This document shows positions 9,960 through 18,836 of a stretch of 64,000 nucleotides of DNA, one piece after another. Every line of letters begins with the position of its first letter. Position 1 is the stretch's first letter. Made by a program: the position numbers and the translations under genes. Source of the stretch: Streptomyces sp. MMBL 11-1 (lineage in GTDB: Bacteria > Actinomycetota > Actinomycetes > Streptomycetales > Streptomycetaceae); the NCBI RefSeq assembly GCF_028622875.1, contig NZ_CP117710.1, positions 62,001 through 126,000 of the forward strand, read 5' to 3'. The notes under the pieces were generated by a model. That model did not search any database. It was given only the letters and a program-made list of their open reading frames with translations, and was not told the origin of the DNA.

Positions 9960-10670
9960 GTGGAGGCCACCACCGCACGAGGCCGCGCCGGCCGCCCGGC
10001 CGGGATCCGAACCATGGACGACGGCCTCACCGAGCGGCAGCAGAGCATCGTCGCCGCCATACGCGCCCATCTGGACACCCACGGCTACCCGCCGTCGATG
10101 CGTGAGATCGGCGCGGCGGTCGGCCTGGCCAGCACGTCCTCGGTCGCGCACCAACTGCAAGTCCTGGAGGGGAAGGGTGCGCTGCGCAAGGATCCTCACC
10201 GGCCGCGCGCCTACGTCCCCACCGGCCTGAGCTCGGACACCGAGCTGGACGACTCTCCCGCAGCACCAGCCGCTCCGCAGGGAGCCGATGCCTCCAGCGC
10301 GGTCCGCGTCCCGCTGGTGGGCCGCATCGCAGCAGGCACGCCGATCCTGGCCGAGCAGCACGTCGACGATGTCTTCGTACTCCCCCGCCAAGTGGTCGGA
10401 TCCGGAGAGTTGTTCGTCCTCACCGTGACGGGCGAGTCGATGATCGACGCGCACATCGCCGACGGCGATCACGTCGTCGTCCGCGAGCAGCCCTCGGCCG
10501 AGAGCGGCGACATCGTCGCCGCGATGATCGGCGGGGAAGCCACGGTAAAACGGCTGAAGCGCGACGGGGGCAACGTCTGGCTGCTCCCCGCGAACGCCTC
10601 ATACCAGCCGATCTGGGGGAATGAAGCGACCATTCTCGGCAGAGTCGTCGCCGTACTGCGTACGTACTGA
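9960..10670 (+). CDS. lexA: LexA-family SOS repressor
   Basis: The protein has 236 aa. The GTG at 9960 is chosen because GAGGGGG precedes it and because Streptomyces LexA proteins carry a similar N-terminal extension (GRPAGIR) before the HTH domain. Winged [23 protein letters not shown]. Self-cleavage site Ala125-Gly126 in GRIAAGTP, catalytic Ser160 in GESMID and Lys200 in ATVKRLKR, all intact. The protein should repress SOS genes and be inactivated through RecA. Its place behind dnaE2-imuB suggests it controls this cassette. It is probably a second LexA in addition to a chromosomal one (inference). Confidence 0.93.
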   Translation: MEATTARGRAGRPAGIRTMDDGLTERQQSIVAAIRAHLDTHGYPPSMREIGAAVGLASTSSVAHQLQVLEGKGALRKDPHRPRAYVPTGLSSDTELDDSPAAPAAPQGADASSAVRVPLVGRIAAGTPILAEQHVDDVFVLPRQVVGSGELFVLTVTGESMIDAHIADGDHVVVREQPSAESGDIVAAMIGGEATVKRLKRDGGNVWLLPANASYQPIWGNEATILGRVVAVLRTY

Positions 10671-10745
10671 CCACTCGCACTGGCATCTGGGCGGGAGCAT
10701 CGGCCGCGCCTCATCTGAGAGTTGGTCGAGCGGGTGGGGCGGGGG

Positions 10746-11615
10746 CTAGGGCAGTGGGTGCTGAGGCCGTTGGTAGGCAATCGCGCGGATGGGAGTGCGG
10801 GCGGGCCCGATCGCGCGGGCGTAGCGGTGGTTGCCAGGGTGGTGGATGGTCGTGGCGCCGATCGCTTCCAGTGCCCGGGCGAGCCAGCGGGTGCCCGCCT
10901 CACCGTCATCGCGAGGTGGTGCCCCGAGTTTCGTCAGGCGCCTTTCCGCTCCCTTGTGACCCATCTCGTCGCGCCGTATCTTGGCCGCGGCTCGCTCGGA
11001 AAGCACGGTGGCATCCGGCAGGACGGTGAGCCGACGAGGGCGGGTGCGCCCCAGATACAGGAAGTCCTGAGCGGCGTAGACATGACCAATGTGCCCGGGG
11101 CTGATCAGTTCGGGGCCGTCGGGAGTCTGTCGCGTACGCGGGTGGGGGTCAGAGTGGGCGACGACTCCTCGAATGCCCTGAAGTGCGGCAAACTTAAACG
11201 CTTTTGCGCAGAACCAGGACTCGGAATTGGATTCAGCCCTGTCGAGCAGCACCAGCCGGTTGAGCTCAAGGGTCTCAGCGTATCTGCGGGTGCCTTCGAA
11301 GATGTCGAGGACCGCTCCGTTCATCGGGATGCCGAGCGACAGGACGCCAAGGAGCCGTCCGCCCGGGGGCTCTCCGGGACCCGGTTCCTCGTCGAGCCGC
11401 TGCAAACCGTAGGTGAACCGGACAGCCGGCCACGTCCCGCTGTAGTGGTGACGCTCAACGAAGCGGCGGGCAGGGGCCTCCGGGAGCACGATCACACGGT
11501 GGAGGTCCGGGGCGAAGCCTCCTTCACTCGTTCGGCGCCAGGTCGGCCTGCGGTCGCGCCAGCGTTGGCAGCGATCGGTCCCGTCCGGCAGGTGCAGCTC
11601 TTCCTGCACAGGCAT
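10746..11615 (-). CDS. Mom-like DNA adenine modification protein (GNAT fold)
   Basis: The protein has 289 aa. The ATG at 11615 overlaps the stop of the preceding gene (TGATG). The sequence resembles the phage Mu Mom family: RRFVERHHYSGTWP near the start of the domain, then LLGVLSLGIPMN, ELNRLVLLD, WFCAKAFKFAALQGIRGVVA and GHVYAAQDFLYLG. Mom converts adenine in DNA to a carbamoylmethyl form and so protects against restriction. Here it would modify the host element's DNA. In Mu the gene is tightly controlled. Here it is coupled to a small Cys protein and lies near an operator palindrome at 11991-12009. The recognition is from motif memory, so confidence is good but not absolute. Confidence 0.75.
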   Translation of the reverse strand: MPVQEELHLPDGTDRCQRWRDRRPTWRRTSEGGFAPDLHRVIVLPEAPARRFVERHHYSGTWPAVRFTYGLQRLDEEPGPGEPPGGRLLGVLSLGIPMNGAVLDIFEGTRRYAETLELNRLVLLDRAESNSESWFCAKAFKFAALQGIRGVVAHSDPHPRTRQTPDGPELISPGHIGHVYAAQDFLYLGRTRPRRLTVLPDATVLSERAAAKIRRDEMGHKGAERRLTKLGAPPRDDGEAGTRWLARALEAIGATTIHHPGNHRYARAIGPARTPIRAIAYQRPQHPLP

Positions 11616-11917
11616 CAAGCCACAGCCTCCTCGGGCGGAGTGGCATCCGCGGTGGACCTCCTCGGCCCCTCCAGGGGGAGGCGGACGCTGCCGCGGCACA
11701 GGTAGTAGTCGGGGTTGAGGTGATACCTCAGCACCTGCCCGTTCCAGACGAACTCGATCCTGTCTCCGCAGGCGGTACAGGTTCCGGCGTCGGAGCGCCA
11801 TCGATGAGCCACGTACGGACCTCGCACTTCGTGGTGGTCGACCCCGGGGCCCGCGGCGGCACTGGCCGGCGGTCTGACCGCACGCCGGCAGCGGCAGGTC
11901 AGCAGGGTCATGGTCAT
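11615..11917 (-). CDS. Small Cys-containing protein coupled to the mom-like gene, 100 aa
   Basis: Starts at an ATG at 11917; a second ATG at 11911 and an upstream GTG at 11980 are alternatives, and no strong ribosome site distinguishes them. It contains CRCRR near the N-terminus and TCTACGDRIEF with a later YLCRG in the middle, which could form a zinc knuckle. Its stop overlaps the mom-like start by TGATG, so it may be a partner or a regulator of that gene. Function unknown. Confidence 0.6.
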   Translation of the reverse strand: MTMTLLTCRCRRAVRPPASAAAGPGVDHHEVRGPYVAHRWRSDAGTCTACGDRIEFVWNGQVLRYHLNPDYYLCRGSVRLPLEGPRRSTADATPPEEAVA

Positions 11918-11990
11918 GGGCCGTCCAGGCTTCGCGGCTCTCCCCGGTGGATTGCGAAGCGGTCGCGAAGGGCACCTCACGCAAGATGAT

Positions 11991-12009
11991 GTATGTTATC
12001 GCAACATAC
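11991..12009. promoter_or_regulatory. Palindromic operator, copy 1
   Basis: GTATGTT-ATCGC-AACATAC, perfect 7-bp arms with a 5-nt spacer. It lies in the 127-nt divergent region between the Cys-protein/mom-like pair and the membrane gene at 12045. A near-identical site is at 13966-13984. Confidence 0.6.
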
Positions 12010-12044
12010 GCACTACGCCAATCTTCACTGTCAGAAGGAGGAAA

Positions 12045-12821
12045 ATGAGAACTCACGCCCGGGCCGATGCGGCACCTCGACGTCGAGGAACGGCACTGCT
12101 GCTTCTACCGATCACTCTCGCGGTGCGCATATTCCGCCCGCCGCGGAGGGATCAAGTCGCAGACCGCGCTGCCGAGTTCGTCCACGTCCTCAGATCCGGC
12201 GTCGGCCTGGCCGCGACGTGCTGGCTCATCAGCTCGTACCCCGTGCGTGAGTCCGCGTCATCACTTATCGCCGAGCGGATCTTCGACACTTTCGCCACCG
12301 CGGGCGTCCTGCTGGTCGCCGGCCCCCTGGTCGTTATGGTGTTCATCGCATCCGCCCGACCCCCCGTGCGCAGGCTCTACTGGCGCCGACTCGGCGGGCC
12401 GATCGGCGGGTTCGCCTCCCTCTTCGCCTCGGCGCTCGCGCTGTGGCTGCTCCTGCACGACGACGGAGGCATCCGCCTGACCCGGATCCTGGGGCCACTG
12501 CAGTTCGTGGGCTTGCTCGCCGTCCTGGCGGTGGTCCTGTTCACCACCGTCTTCGGCCTGACCGCAGTGGTGCTGTCAGTGCACTACGTCTTCAGAACGG
12601 GTGACATCCACCAGGTTCTACCCCCGGTCCTGTCCCCGTTGCTCGCCTGGCTGACCCTTCTGCTGCAGGCCCCCGACGAAGCGGCGCTGGCAGCCCCGGC
12701 CGACGTGCAGTCGCTGTTCCTCTACGGCGCTCCGCTCTCGATTTCCCTGTTGTCCGGGTGGGAGCTATATCGGCTGCGTACCCGCTTCGATATCACGGTG
12801 CGCCGAGCCCTGGGGCGCTGA
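12045..12821 (+). CDS. Multi-spanning membrane protein, 258 aa
   Basis: The ATG at 12045 has AGAAGGAGG just before it. After a basic N-terminus there are about six hydrophobic segments: near residues 54-70, 80-103, 120-140, 153-178, 190-208 and 222-242. No catalytic motif or family was recognised. Expression is probably governed by the palindrome 36 nt before the start. It converges on 12855-13343. Confidence 0.75.
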   Translation: MRTHARADAAPRRRGTALLLLPITLAVRIFRPPRRDQVADRAAEFVHVLRSGVGLAATCWLISSYPVRESASSLIAERIFDTFATAGVLLVAGPLVVMVFIASARPPVRRLYWRRLGGPIGGFASLFASALALWLLLHDDGGIRLTRILGPLQFVGLLAVLAVVLFTTVFGLTAVVLSVHYVFRTGDIHQVLPPVLSPLLAWLTLLLQAPDEAALAAPADVQSLFLYGAPLSISLLSGWELYRLRTRFDITVRRALGR

Positions 12822-12854
12822 TCAGAGCCCGGCGCTCGACTGCCAACGGGGGAT

Positions 12855-13343
12855 TCACGCCCGGCCTTCACGGGATGCCGCAAGCTCTGCCACGGCGTCC
12901 CCGAGGGATGTCCGATAGGCGGAGTTCCGCGGCCCACGGACCCCATCGTCACCGTCGTTGGGCTGCACCACGCGATCAGCGTCGCGGTACTCCGCCAAGC
13001 GGAGCTCGGCGAGGGAGCGCGTGGTGGACCATGTGACCTGAGCGGCGAACCTGCCCTCAAGGCCGACCCGGTCGACCAAGGCATTCACCTGCGACGGGGT
13101 CAGAACCGCCCGGCGTCCGCTCACGGTGATTCGCCATGGCGTCAGCTTGTCGTAGGTGAGGGCGGCCTCTCCTTCAAGCCTGAAGCCGTCCAAGTCCTCG
13201 CGGTAGATGTATCCGGCGTCGAACATCGCGCGGAGCAGCCGCTTGGAGACGGATCCCGACAGGTGGCCGTGGGGGTGGCAGCTGGCACCCTTGAGGTGTG
13301 CGCGGGCAGTGGGGGTGAGGGCGGGCGATTCCCCTTCGGTCAT
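12855..13343 (-). CDS. Hypothetical protein, 162 aa
   Basis: The ATG at 13343 is preceded by GGGAGG with 4-nt spacing. Soluble protein. The N-terminal half contains HLSGSVSKRLLRAMFDAGY, which resembles a short helical DNA-binding stretch, followed by a part rich in beta-type residues. There is no membrane segment or signal peptide. Not recognised. Confidence 0.65.
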   Translation of the reverse strand: MTEGESPALTPTARAHLKGASCHPHGHLSGSVSKRLLRAMFDAGYIYREDLDGFRLEGEAALTYDKLTPWRITVSGRRAVLTPSQVNALVDRVGLEGRFAAQVTWSTTRSLAELRLAEYRDADRVVQPNDGDDGVRGPRNSAYRTSLGDAVAELAASREGRA

Positions 13344-13429
13344 GATTCCTCCCGGCGTACGGGGGCCGCCGCCCGCGGAGGGGCGGCGGCCATAGACGGC
13401 TGAGGCTCCAGCTCTATGACGCAGCGGCG

Positions 13430-13853
13430 TCAGGCTGCGCGGGAGCGGGTGGGCACGAGCACCACGGGGAGCCCCAGGGTGAGCAGCGCGTCCAGGTGGG
13501 CGGCGGTGAGCGCCGTCGCGGGGAGGCTCGTGACAGTGGCCTGGGCCGGGACCACCTCGGCGGGCGCGATGTCGCCGGGCTGCGGGGGCAGCCCCGCGAG
13601 CTTGCGGAGCTCCGCCCGGATCATGTTGCGGGTCTCGTCCCCGCCGGGCACCTTCACTCCGGCGCTGCGCGCGGCTTCGGCGATGCGCCGATCACTGAGG
13701 CGCGCGATGTCCGACTCGGTCAGACGTCCCCCGTGCAGGCGGAACAGTTCCATTGCGGTGGGGACGGACTTGCGGCGCCGGTTGAAGTCGACGCAGACGT
13801 CTGCGGGCGTGCCGGGAGGGAAGACCTCTCGGGCGGTGGGCATCTGGATCATG
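13430..13853 (-). CDS. Hypothetical protein, 140 aa
   Basis: The ATG at 13853 has GGAG 6 nt before it. The frame is open further upstream but without coding character. The central region (LTESDIARLSDRRIAEAARSAG) looks helical and could be a DNA-binding or regulatory segment. The C-terminus is Ala/Leu-rich. The operator-like palindrome at 13966-13984 lies about 110 nt upstream, linking this gene to the one at 12045. Function unknown. Confidence 0.6.
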
Positions 13854-13965
13854 TAACTCCAGCAGAAGAGTCGGGACGGCGGCGGGCACCCGGCCAGAAT
13901 CGCTGGGCGACGCCGTGTGAACTCAGGGGGCCGCCTCGAGAGACAGCTTCCCCTACCCCTCAAGT

Positions 13966-13984
13966 GTATGTTGCGGGAACATGC
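13966..13984. promoter_or_regulatory. Palindromic operator, copy 2
   Basis: GTATGTT-GCGGG-AACATGC, the same half-sites and spacing as the palindrome at 11991-12009 apart from one base in the right arm. Confidence 0.55.
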
Positions 13985-14305
13985 ACGTCAAGGGGTTCTG
14001 GCTTCGGTCCGTACGTCCTCCGCAGCGTCGGCCAGGACCTCAGCTGCCGCCAGCCTCTTGGGCCAGGGCGTGCCCGGCGGGCCGGTCAGCCGAGTTGATG
14101 TGTGCGGGCCGCGGCACGTCCGGGGCGCCGGTCGCCCCGGGTGGTCGGCCGCCGTGTCCGTGCGCCTCGGTAGGCGCCTCCGGCCGGAGATAGCTCCGGC
14201 GGACAACGGGGAGTAGCGGCAATCGGTCGGTGGAGCAACGAACGCACGAGGTCACGGCCTGGCGTGGGGCAGAGCGCCCTCGCCCACCAGCTGGGGTAGC
14301 CGGCC
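13985..14305. other. Stretch without a convincing gene
   Basis: About 320 nt. Two overlapping minus-strand frames (71 and 72 codons) are open, but neither has a good start or steady codon bias. One ends in a plausible helical tail (KRLAAAEVLADAAEDVRTEA), so a decayed small gene is possible. Confidence 0.3.
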
Positions 14306-14896
14306 TCAGCAGCCGTACGTCTTCAGGATCCGGCTGGACTTCGCGTCGGCCGGGGTCAGCCGGTGCAGTCCGCCGCGGACAGCGTGGTCCAGGCGCAGCG
14401 GCGGGTGCTTCTTGTCCAGCGGGGTGACGGTCATCCGACCTGGGTTCCGGTTGCTGTAGACGATCTGCGAGGACTTCGGGAACTCATTCTCGCTGCCGTA
14501 CGGAGTGCTGTTCAGGCAGTGGCCCGGGCCGCCGAGCTCCCGGTGGTAGCGCTCCATCTGGTCGGGGAAAATGTAGGCAGCGGCCTTCGGCGCCGCCCCC
14601 CCCACGCAGCACAGCACCGCCGTGGCGAGCGCAAGGTGCCACCAGTGCGCTCCGAAGCGGCGGAAGAACGCCCTGGCCGTGAAGAAGACCGCGATCGACG
14701 CGATAACGGTCACAGCGGTGATCACGACATACGCCACCCTGCGGTGGTTGTGCAGGAGCTGGGACTCCAGGGCGAAGTACATGGCCGAGATCATGGCGAT
14801 CCACATCGCGGCCACGGCGAGGCCGCCCGCCGGCGCGGTGCAGTCGGGCTCCCCGGACATGTTGCGGGAGACCTCGATGCGCGATCTGAAGGTCAC
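14306..14896 (-). CDS. Membrane protein with three helices, 196 aa
   Basis: The GTG at 14896 follows GGGGGAG closely. Hydrophobic segments are near residues 23-43, 54-76 and 87-105. A hydrophilic C-terminal domain of about 85 residues follows, with two Cys (GHCLNSTP and the terminal YGC). No enzymatic motif was recognised. It stands alone, with no obvious partner. Confidence 0.65.
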   Translation of the reverse strand: MTFRSRIEVSRNMSGEPDCTAPAGGLAVAAMWIAMISAMYFALESQLLHNHRRVAYVVITAVTVIASIAVFFTARAFFRRFGAHWWHLALATAVLCCVGGAAPKAAAYIFPDQMERYHRELGGPGHCLNSTPYGSENEFPKSSQIVYSNRNPGRMTVTPLDKKHPPLRLDHAVRGGLHRLTPADAKSSRILKTYGC

Positions 14897-15272
14897 TTCT
14901 CCCCCGTGGCGGGCCCACTGCCCCGTGTTCCTGCTGGCCGTTGCACCCTATGACACCGCACCGACAGTGCCGGCCCGGAGCCCGGGCGCCCGAAGCCCCA
15001 ACCTCCCATGACGCGCATCGCGTGCGCTTCCTCGAAGTTCATTGCCGGTCCGGGCCCTTGCCGCGGCCGAGGAGTGAAGGCGTCACTCAAACCGCTGTCG
15101 GAGGACCTGATGATCCCGTCGAAGGCGACTCTGCCGACCATCACGGCCACGGGCACGTGAGGGCGACGCGTGCAGCTGCTCGCTGCCGCCACCGGCTTCA
15201 AGGACGAAGCCGCGGAACAGCTCGCGGACGGCCTGCCCCACCACCTGGGGTTACGGCCCGGCTCATGAGCGG

Positions 15273-15458
15273 GTGGGCGGCACGTGCACGACGATGTTCT
15301 ACGACGCCGACTCGGAGAACGAAGGCTGGAGGCAGTGCGACACGTCGCCGGGACACGATCGGCGACGCAGCCCGCTGCACTCGAGTCGGCAGAACAGCCT
15401 GTGCTGGAGCGACGACAACTGGCAGGAACTGACTGCCGACGTCGGCGACAGCGACTGA
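15273..15458 (+). CDS. Possible small Cys-rich protein, 61 aa
   Basis: Short ORF beginning MGGTCTTMFYDADSENEG and ending in an acidic tail, with four Cys and several Trp. A strong bidirectional hairpin starts at its stop codon, which supports a transcript ending here. There is no good ribosome site. A coding-looking frame directly upstream (15170-15270) stops just before it, so it may be the 3' part of a broken gene. Confidence 0.35.
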   Translation: MGGTCTTMFYDADSENEGWRQCDTSPGHDRRRSPLHSSRQNSLCWSDDNWQELTADVGDSD

Positions 15459-15498
15459 CCTGACTTCCGTCGGCCCCATGCCGTCGGGAGTCAGGTCA
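15456..15498. terminator. Bidirectional terminator hairpin
   Basis: Outer stem TGACCTGACT/AGTCAGGTCA with an inner CGAC-type stem. It overlaps the ends of both convergent genes (stops at 15458 and 15491). Confidence 0.65.
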
Positions 15499-15937
15499 CC
15501 GAGGCGGCGGCCACAGCGGGCCACGGCTTCCCGTCCGGCTGAGAGATCGCCGCCCGTGTGAAGCGGTCGCGCGCCTCCCTTTCCTTCTCCACGGCGGCAC
15601 GCAGGTGCCACAGCGAGACGGCGGGCAGCAGGCCGCCGAGCCGGGACGCCGCCCTCAGCGAGTCGGCCACGGCGGCCATGGCCTCGGCCGCGCTGCGGGA
15701 CCCCTCGTCTCGCTGGTCCACGCGCAGTCGGCCGAGCAACTCGTCGAGGAGCTCGGCGAGCTCACCCGCTCCAGGATCCTCCGGGACGTCACAGCCCCAC
15801 CGTTGAGCTGCCGCCCCGAGTGCGGCTAACGCATCGTCGCGGCGGAGCAGCGGCCTGGATCTACCCGTGTCACTGTTCGTCACGATCACATCGTCCACCG
15901 CGGACCTGCCTGGTGGGGGCGGAACAGGGGAACTCAT
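15491..15937 (-). CDS. Hypothetical helical protein, 148 aa
   Basis: The ATG at 15937 lies 39 nt after the stop of the 435-aa gene, so both are likely co-transcribed. The sequence is mostly alpha-helical, with long Ala/Leu/Glu stretches (AGELAELLDELLGRLRVD; AAVEKEREARDRFTRAA). No membrane segment. Function not recognised. Confidence 0.7.
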   Translation of the reverse strand: MSSPVPPPPGRSAVDDVIVTNSDTGRSRPLLRRDDALAALGAAAQRWGCDVPEDPGAGELAELLDELLGRLRVDQRDEGSRSAAEAMAAVADSLRAASRLGGLLPAVSLWHLRAAVEKEREARDRFTRAAISQPDGKPWPAVAAASVT

Positions 15938-15976
15938 GTCTCACCGGCTACTCGCGGGCTGCTTGCGCCGGCCGGG

Positions 15977-17284
15977 TCAGCGCCGACGCCAGCGCGCGAG
16001 GAAGCCCGACCGCCGTTTCTGCTGCGTCGGCGGCGACACGGGCCGGGGAGGGAGCGGGGGCGGGATCGCCGGGGGCTCCACCGGTGCGGGCGGAGGCGGA
16101 GCCACCGGCGGAAGCGGCACCACAGGCAGATCGGGAGCGGCGTCGGGAGAGGGAGTGGCCTCCGCTGCCGGGGGCGGTGCCGACGCGGGGGCGGGGGCTG
16201 GGCGGTGCGAGGTTCCGGCGGACCGGGCAGGTGCCGCAGGACGGGCCGGCGCGGGGCGCCGCCGGGGCCGGGCTGGTTCAGGCAACGGGCTGGGCGAGCG
16301 GGGCGCGGTGGGCACTCCGGCAGCGTCGACGTCCCAGTGGGCGATCTGCCAGTGGGCCTCGGGCCACAGCACCACCTGGGGGGCCATTCGGCCGGCCTTC
16401 GGCTTCCACAGCTTGAACGCGACGTCGGGCGCGGCGAGGGCCAGTACGCGGGCGCCTTCGGTGAGGGGTTCAAGGAGAAGGCGGCGGTGGGGAGCAACGC
16501 GGAGGTACACGTCGGTGTGCGCGAGCGGTCCGGGCAGGCCGGTGGGGACCTCGGTCACGATCCGGTAGGAGGTGGCCTTGTCGGTGGTCCTGATCTGGGT
16601 GACCTCTCCGAGGACGGCGACGGGGTGGCGGACGGTTTCGGCGGCAAGCCGCTGGTATAGGCGGGCCAGGTCGTCGGGGTCGGGTCCGAAGCAGAAGTCC
16701 TTCCAGGGAACAGGGGTGCGCAGCCCTGGGTGTTTGACGGTGAAGTGCTCGACGTCCTCGGGATCGTTGCCGTACAGGGCCAGGAGCTGGGCGATCCGGG
16801 CGGCGCTGGTGACGGCCGGCGGGAGTTCCGGGTCGACCGAGTGGATCTTGAGGTTGACCGGGCCGGCGGGCGGCGCGAGGAGCGGCGCTCCGGCAGGCGG
16901 CAGGAGCGGGGCCTTGGTGTCGGAGGTGGGGGCGAGCACCAGGCGCAACTGCAGTCCGCCGGAACGCAGCTGGGCCAGACCCTGTGACTTGCGGGCGATG
17001 GCGTGCACGGTGTGGTCGGTGCGCAGCGGGCACGGGGCCAGGTGCTCGGCTGTGCGGCCCTTCTCCTTCTCCTTGGCCAGGGCGAAGTGCGCTCCGCGGG
17101 TGAAGGGCTTGCCCTTGGGGGAGATGCGGGGCTGTTCCGGCTGGGCAACGACCTCGTGCTCGCAGTACGGGCAGCGCAGCGGGCGGGTGAACGGCTCGGG
17201 CTTCTGGCCGATCTGCCGGGCCGAGATCACGCGGCCGTGCTTGTCTCTGGCCTGCTGCAACTTGAACGACTGCCGGTCCCCCAC
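15977..17284 (-). CDS. Zinc-ribbon protein with long Pro-rich tail, 435 aa
   Basis: The GTG at 17284 has GGGGAGG before it. The N-terminal 80 residues hold a likely metal site (RCPYCEHEVV, a later RGAHFALAK and HLAPCPL), a layout seen in nucleic-acid-associated zinc ribbons such as CoiA-like proteins; this is a loose resemblance. The middle is a mixed alpha/beta domain. The last 100 residues are Pro/Ala-rich with proline runs and end in a basic KRRSGFLARWRRR. Possible role in DNA handling. Not firmly recognised. Confidence 0.7.
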   Translation of the reverse strand: MGDRQSFKLQQARDKHGRVISARQIGQKPEPFTRPLRCPYCEHEVVAQPEQPRISPKGKPFTRGAHFALAKEKEKGRTAEHLAPCPLRTDHTVHAIARKSQGLAQLRSGGLQLRLVLAPTSDTKAPLLPPAGAPLLAPPAGPVNLKIHSVDPELPPAVTSAARIAQLLALYGNDPEDVEHFTVKHPGLRTPVPWKDFCFGPDPDDLARLYQRLAAETVRHPVAVLGEVTQIRTTDKATSYRIVTEVPTGLPGPLAHTDVYLRVAPHRRLLLEPLTEGARVLALAAPDVAFKLWKPKAGRMAPQVVLWPEAHWQIAHWDVDAAGVPTAPRSPSPLPEPARPRRRPAPARPAAPARSAGTSHRPAPAPASAPPPAAEATPSPDAAPDLPVVPLPPVAPPPPAPVEPPAIPPPLPPRPVSPPTQQKRRSGFLARWRRR

Positions 17285-17320
17285 CTGGTCCTCCCCGTCC
17301 TCGCCCGGTCTGTGGAGACC

Positions 17321-17524
17321 CTATCCGGCGGTGCGCGGCGCCGGATTCTTCTGCGGCCCGCCGGCGGGCGGGTCCACGTACTGGATGCCGAAGCTGGCGG
17401 CTATGCGCTTGGCGTGCGAGCGGGGCGCGGCATGCGGGTGCTCGGCGGGCCAGGCGCACCCCGACGGGGGATGGCCGTTTGAATTGTCCGGCAGGGTGTG
17501 TTCGGAGAAGGTCGAGTGGCGCAC
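17321..17524 (-). CDS. Small hypothetical protein, 67 aa
   Basis: GTG start at 17524 with GAGGG about 7 nt upstream. His/Pro-rich, with PHAAPRSHAKRIAASFGIQY in the middle. Lies between 17540-17881 and 15977-17284 in the same direction and could belong to one transcript. No family recognised. Confidence 0.45.
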   Translation of the reverse strand: MRHSTFSEHTLPDNSNGHPPSGCAWPAEHPHAAPRSHAKRIAASFGIQYVDPPAGGPQKNPAPRTAG

Positions 17525-17539
17525 CGTGTGGCCCTCGTC

Positions 17540-17881
17540 CTAGGTGCCGTCGTCGCGGCGGCCCAGCAGCGTGTTGCGCCGCCGGTCGGTGAGCCCGGCG
17601 GCTCTCCCGGCCCGGCCGATGCGCGTGCCGCAGCGGCTGGTCATGACCCGCACGGCTCCAGTGACGTTGTCGAGGACCGACGGCGTCTCATCGTCGCCCG
17701 TGCCGACGGCCTGGTCGGCGCCGTCCATCGTGCGGGCGGCCGCGGCGGTGCTCCCGCTGGAGCGGGGCGGGTGGTTCTTCGGGTCCGCGAGGTAGTCGGC
17801 CAGTCTGGCGAAGTCGCCATCGCGCTGAACGCGTCGCACGGCAGGGCCCTTTCGGGAACGGGCGGAGGCTGACGACGTCAC
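17540..17881 (-). CDS. Hypothetical protein, 113 aa
   Basis: GTG start at 17881, weak ribosome site. The N-terminus is basic. DGDFARLADYLADPKNHPP suggests a short helical domain. An acidic linker and a basic tail (DRRRNTLLGRR) follow. Not recognised. Same strand as its neighbours with short gaps. Confidence 0.5.
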   Translation of the reverse strand: MTSSASARSRKGPAVRRVQRDGDFARLADYLADPKNHPPRSSGSTAAAARTMDGADQAVGTGDDETPSVLDNVTGAVRVMTSRCGTRIGRAGRAAGLTDRRRNTLLGRRDDGT

Positions 17882-17948
17882 CCTACGAGCTGCCCGGCTG
17901 CGCAGTCCGGGCGGACGCCGCCGGCTGCGGCCGGCGCTGGGCCCGGTG

Positions 17949-18761
17949 TCACGGGACCGGGGCCGGCTCGGCGGTGCCCAGCCATGCGATCCAGGCCCCG
18001 TCCGCGGACCTGCCGAGGTGGAGATCCGGGGCGTGGTTCACCTCCCGCGCGCAGATACGCCCGTAGGCGCCGTGCCGGGCTGGGCACAGCCGGGCCATCT
18101 GCTCGGGGGTGAGGGCGGAGAGGTCCTCCGGCAGGACGCGACCGGCGGCGGTCGCCCTCTCCTCGGCTCCGCGCCGGCGTTCCACTTCGTCGGTGCGCGC
18201 CTGAAGCAGGCGGGCCCACCGCAGAGCGGTCTCCTCGCTGCCGGGGGTGTAGAGGCACTGTGGTTCGCCGAACTCGAGGAGGGTGTCGAGGACGGTCATG
18301 CCCAGCGCCTCCAGCAGGCGCCGCGAGGCGGTGTTGCGCTCCTGGGTGACCGCGATGAGCGGCCCGCCGTCGGGCACCTCGGCGGCCCACCAGTCGACGG
18401 CCGCGCCTACAGCCTCGCGCCCCAGCCCCTGGCCCCAGGCCGAGGAGATCAATTGGTACGAGATCTCGGCCCTCCCCGCGAAGCGACTGTCCGCAGTGAT
18501 GCTGACCAGGCCGATCGCCTCGCCGCCGGCTGCGGGAGCGACCGCCCACACGCCGGGGGTGGTCGGGTACTCGCACTGCCGCGTCTCGATGCGCGCCTCG
18601 CTCACCGGTCCCCCCAGGAAGGCCCGGACCTTGGGGTCGCTCAGCACGGCCCGCACCATCGGAGCGTCCCGGCGGGTGACCGGGCGCAGCGTGACGCGTT
18701 CGGCGTGAACCACGACAGGCCACAGGCGGCCCAGGACTGCTTCGACGGACTCCATCAGCAC
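17949..18761 (-). CDS. GNAT-family N-acetyltransferase with C-terminal extension
   Basis: The protein has about 270 aa, starting at 18761 or an ATG two codons later. Residues about 20-170 form a RimJ/RimL-type GNAT domain: VTLRPVTRRDAPMVRAVL, the acetyl-CoA loop WGQGLGREAV, and NTASRRLLEALGM near the end. The family acetylates N-termini or small amines. About 100 further residues form a separate, partly helical domain of unknown role, ending with AWIAWLGTAEP. There is no obvious antibiotic-resistance context. Confidence 0.85.
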   Translation of the reverse strand: MLMESVEAVLGRLWPVVVHAERVTLRPVTRRDAPMVRAVLSDPKVRAFLGGPVSEARIETRQCEYPTTPGVWAVAPAAGGEAIGLVSITADSRFAGRAEISYQLISSAWGQGLGREAVGAAVDWWAAEVPDGGPLIAVTQERNTASRRLLEALGMTVLDTLLEFGEPQCLYTPGSEETALRWARLLQARTDEVERRRGAEERATAAGRVLPEDLSALTPEQMARLCPARHGAYGRICAREVNHAPDLHLGRSADGAWIAWLGTAEPAPVP

Positions 18762-18836
18762 AGGATGTCAGGCAGGGCGGCCACGCGGGACGAGATCGCG
18801 ACACTGCCAGGCTCCGGAGCGCCGTCATCATGTCGA

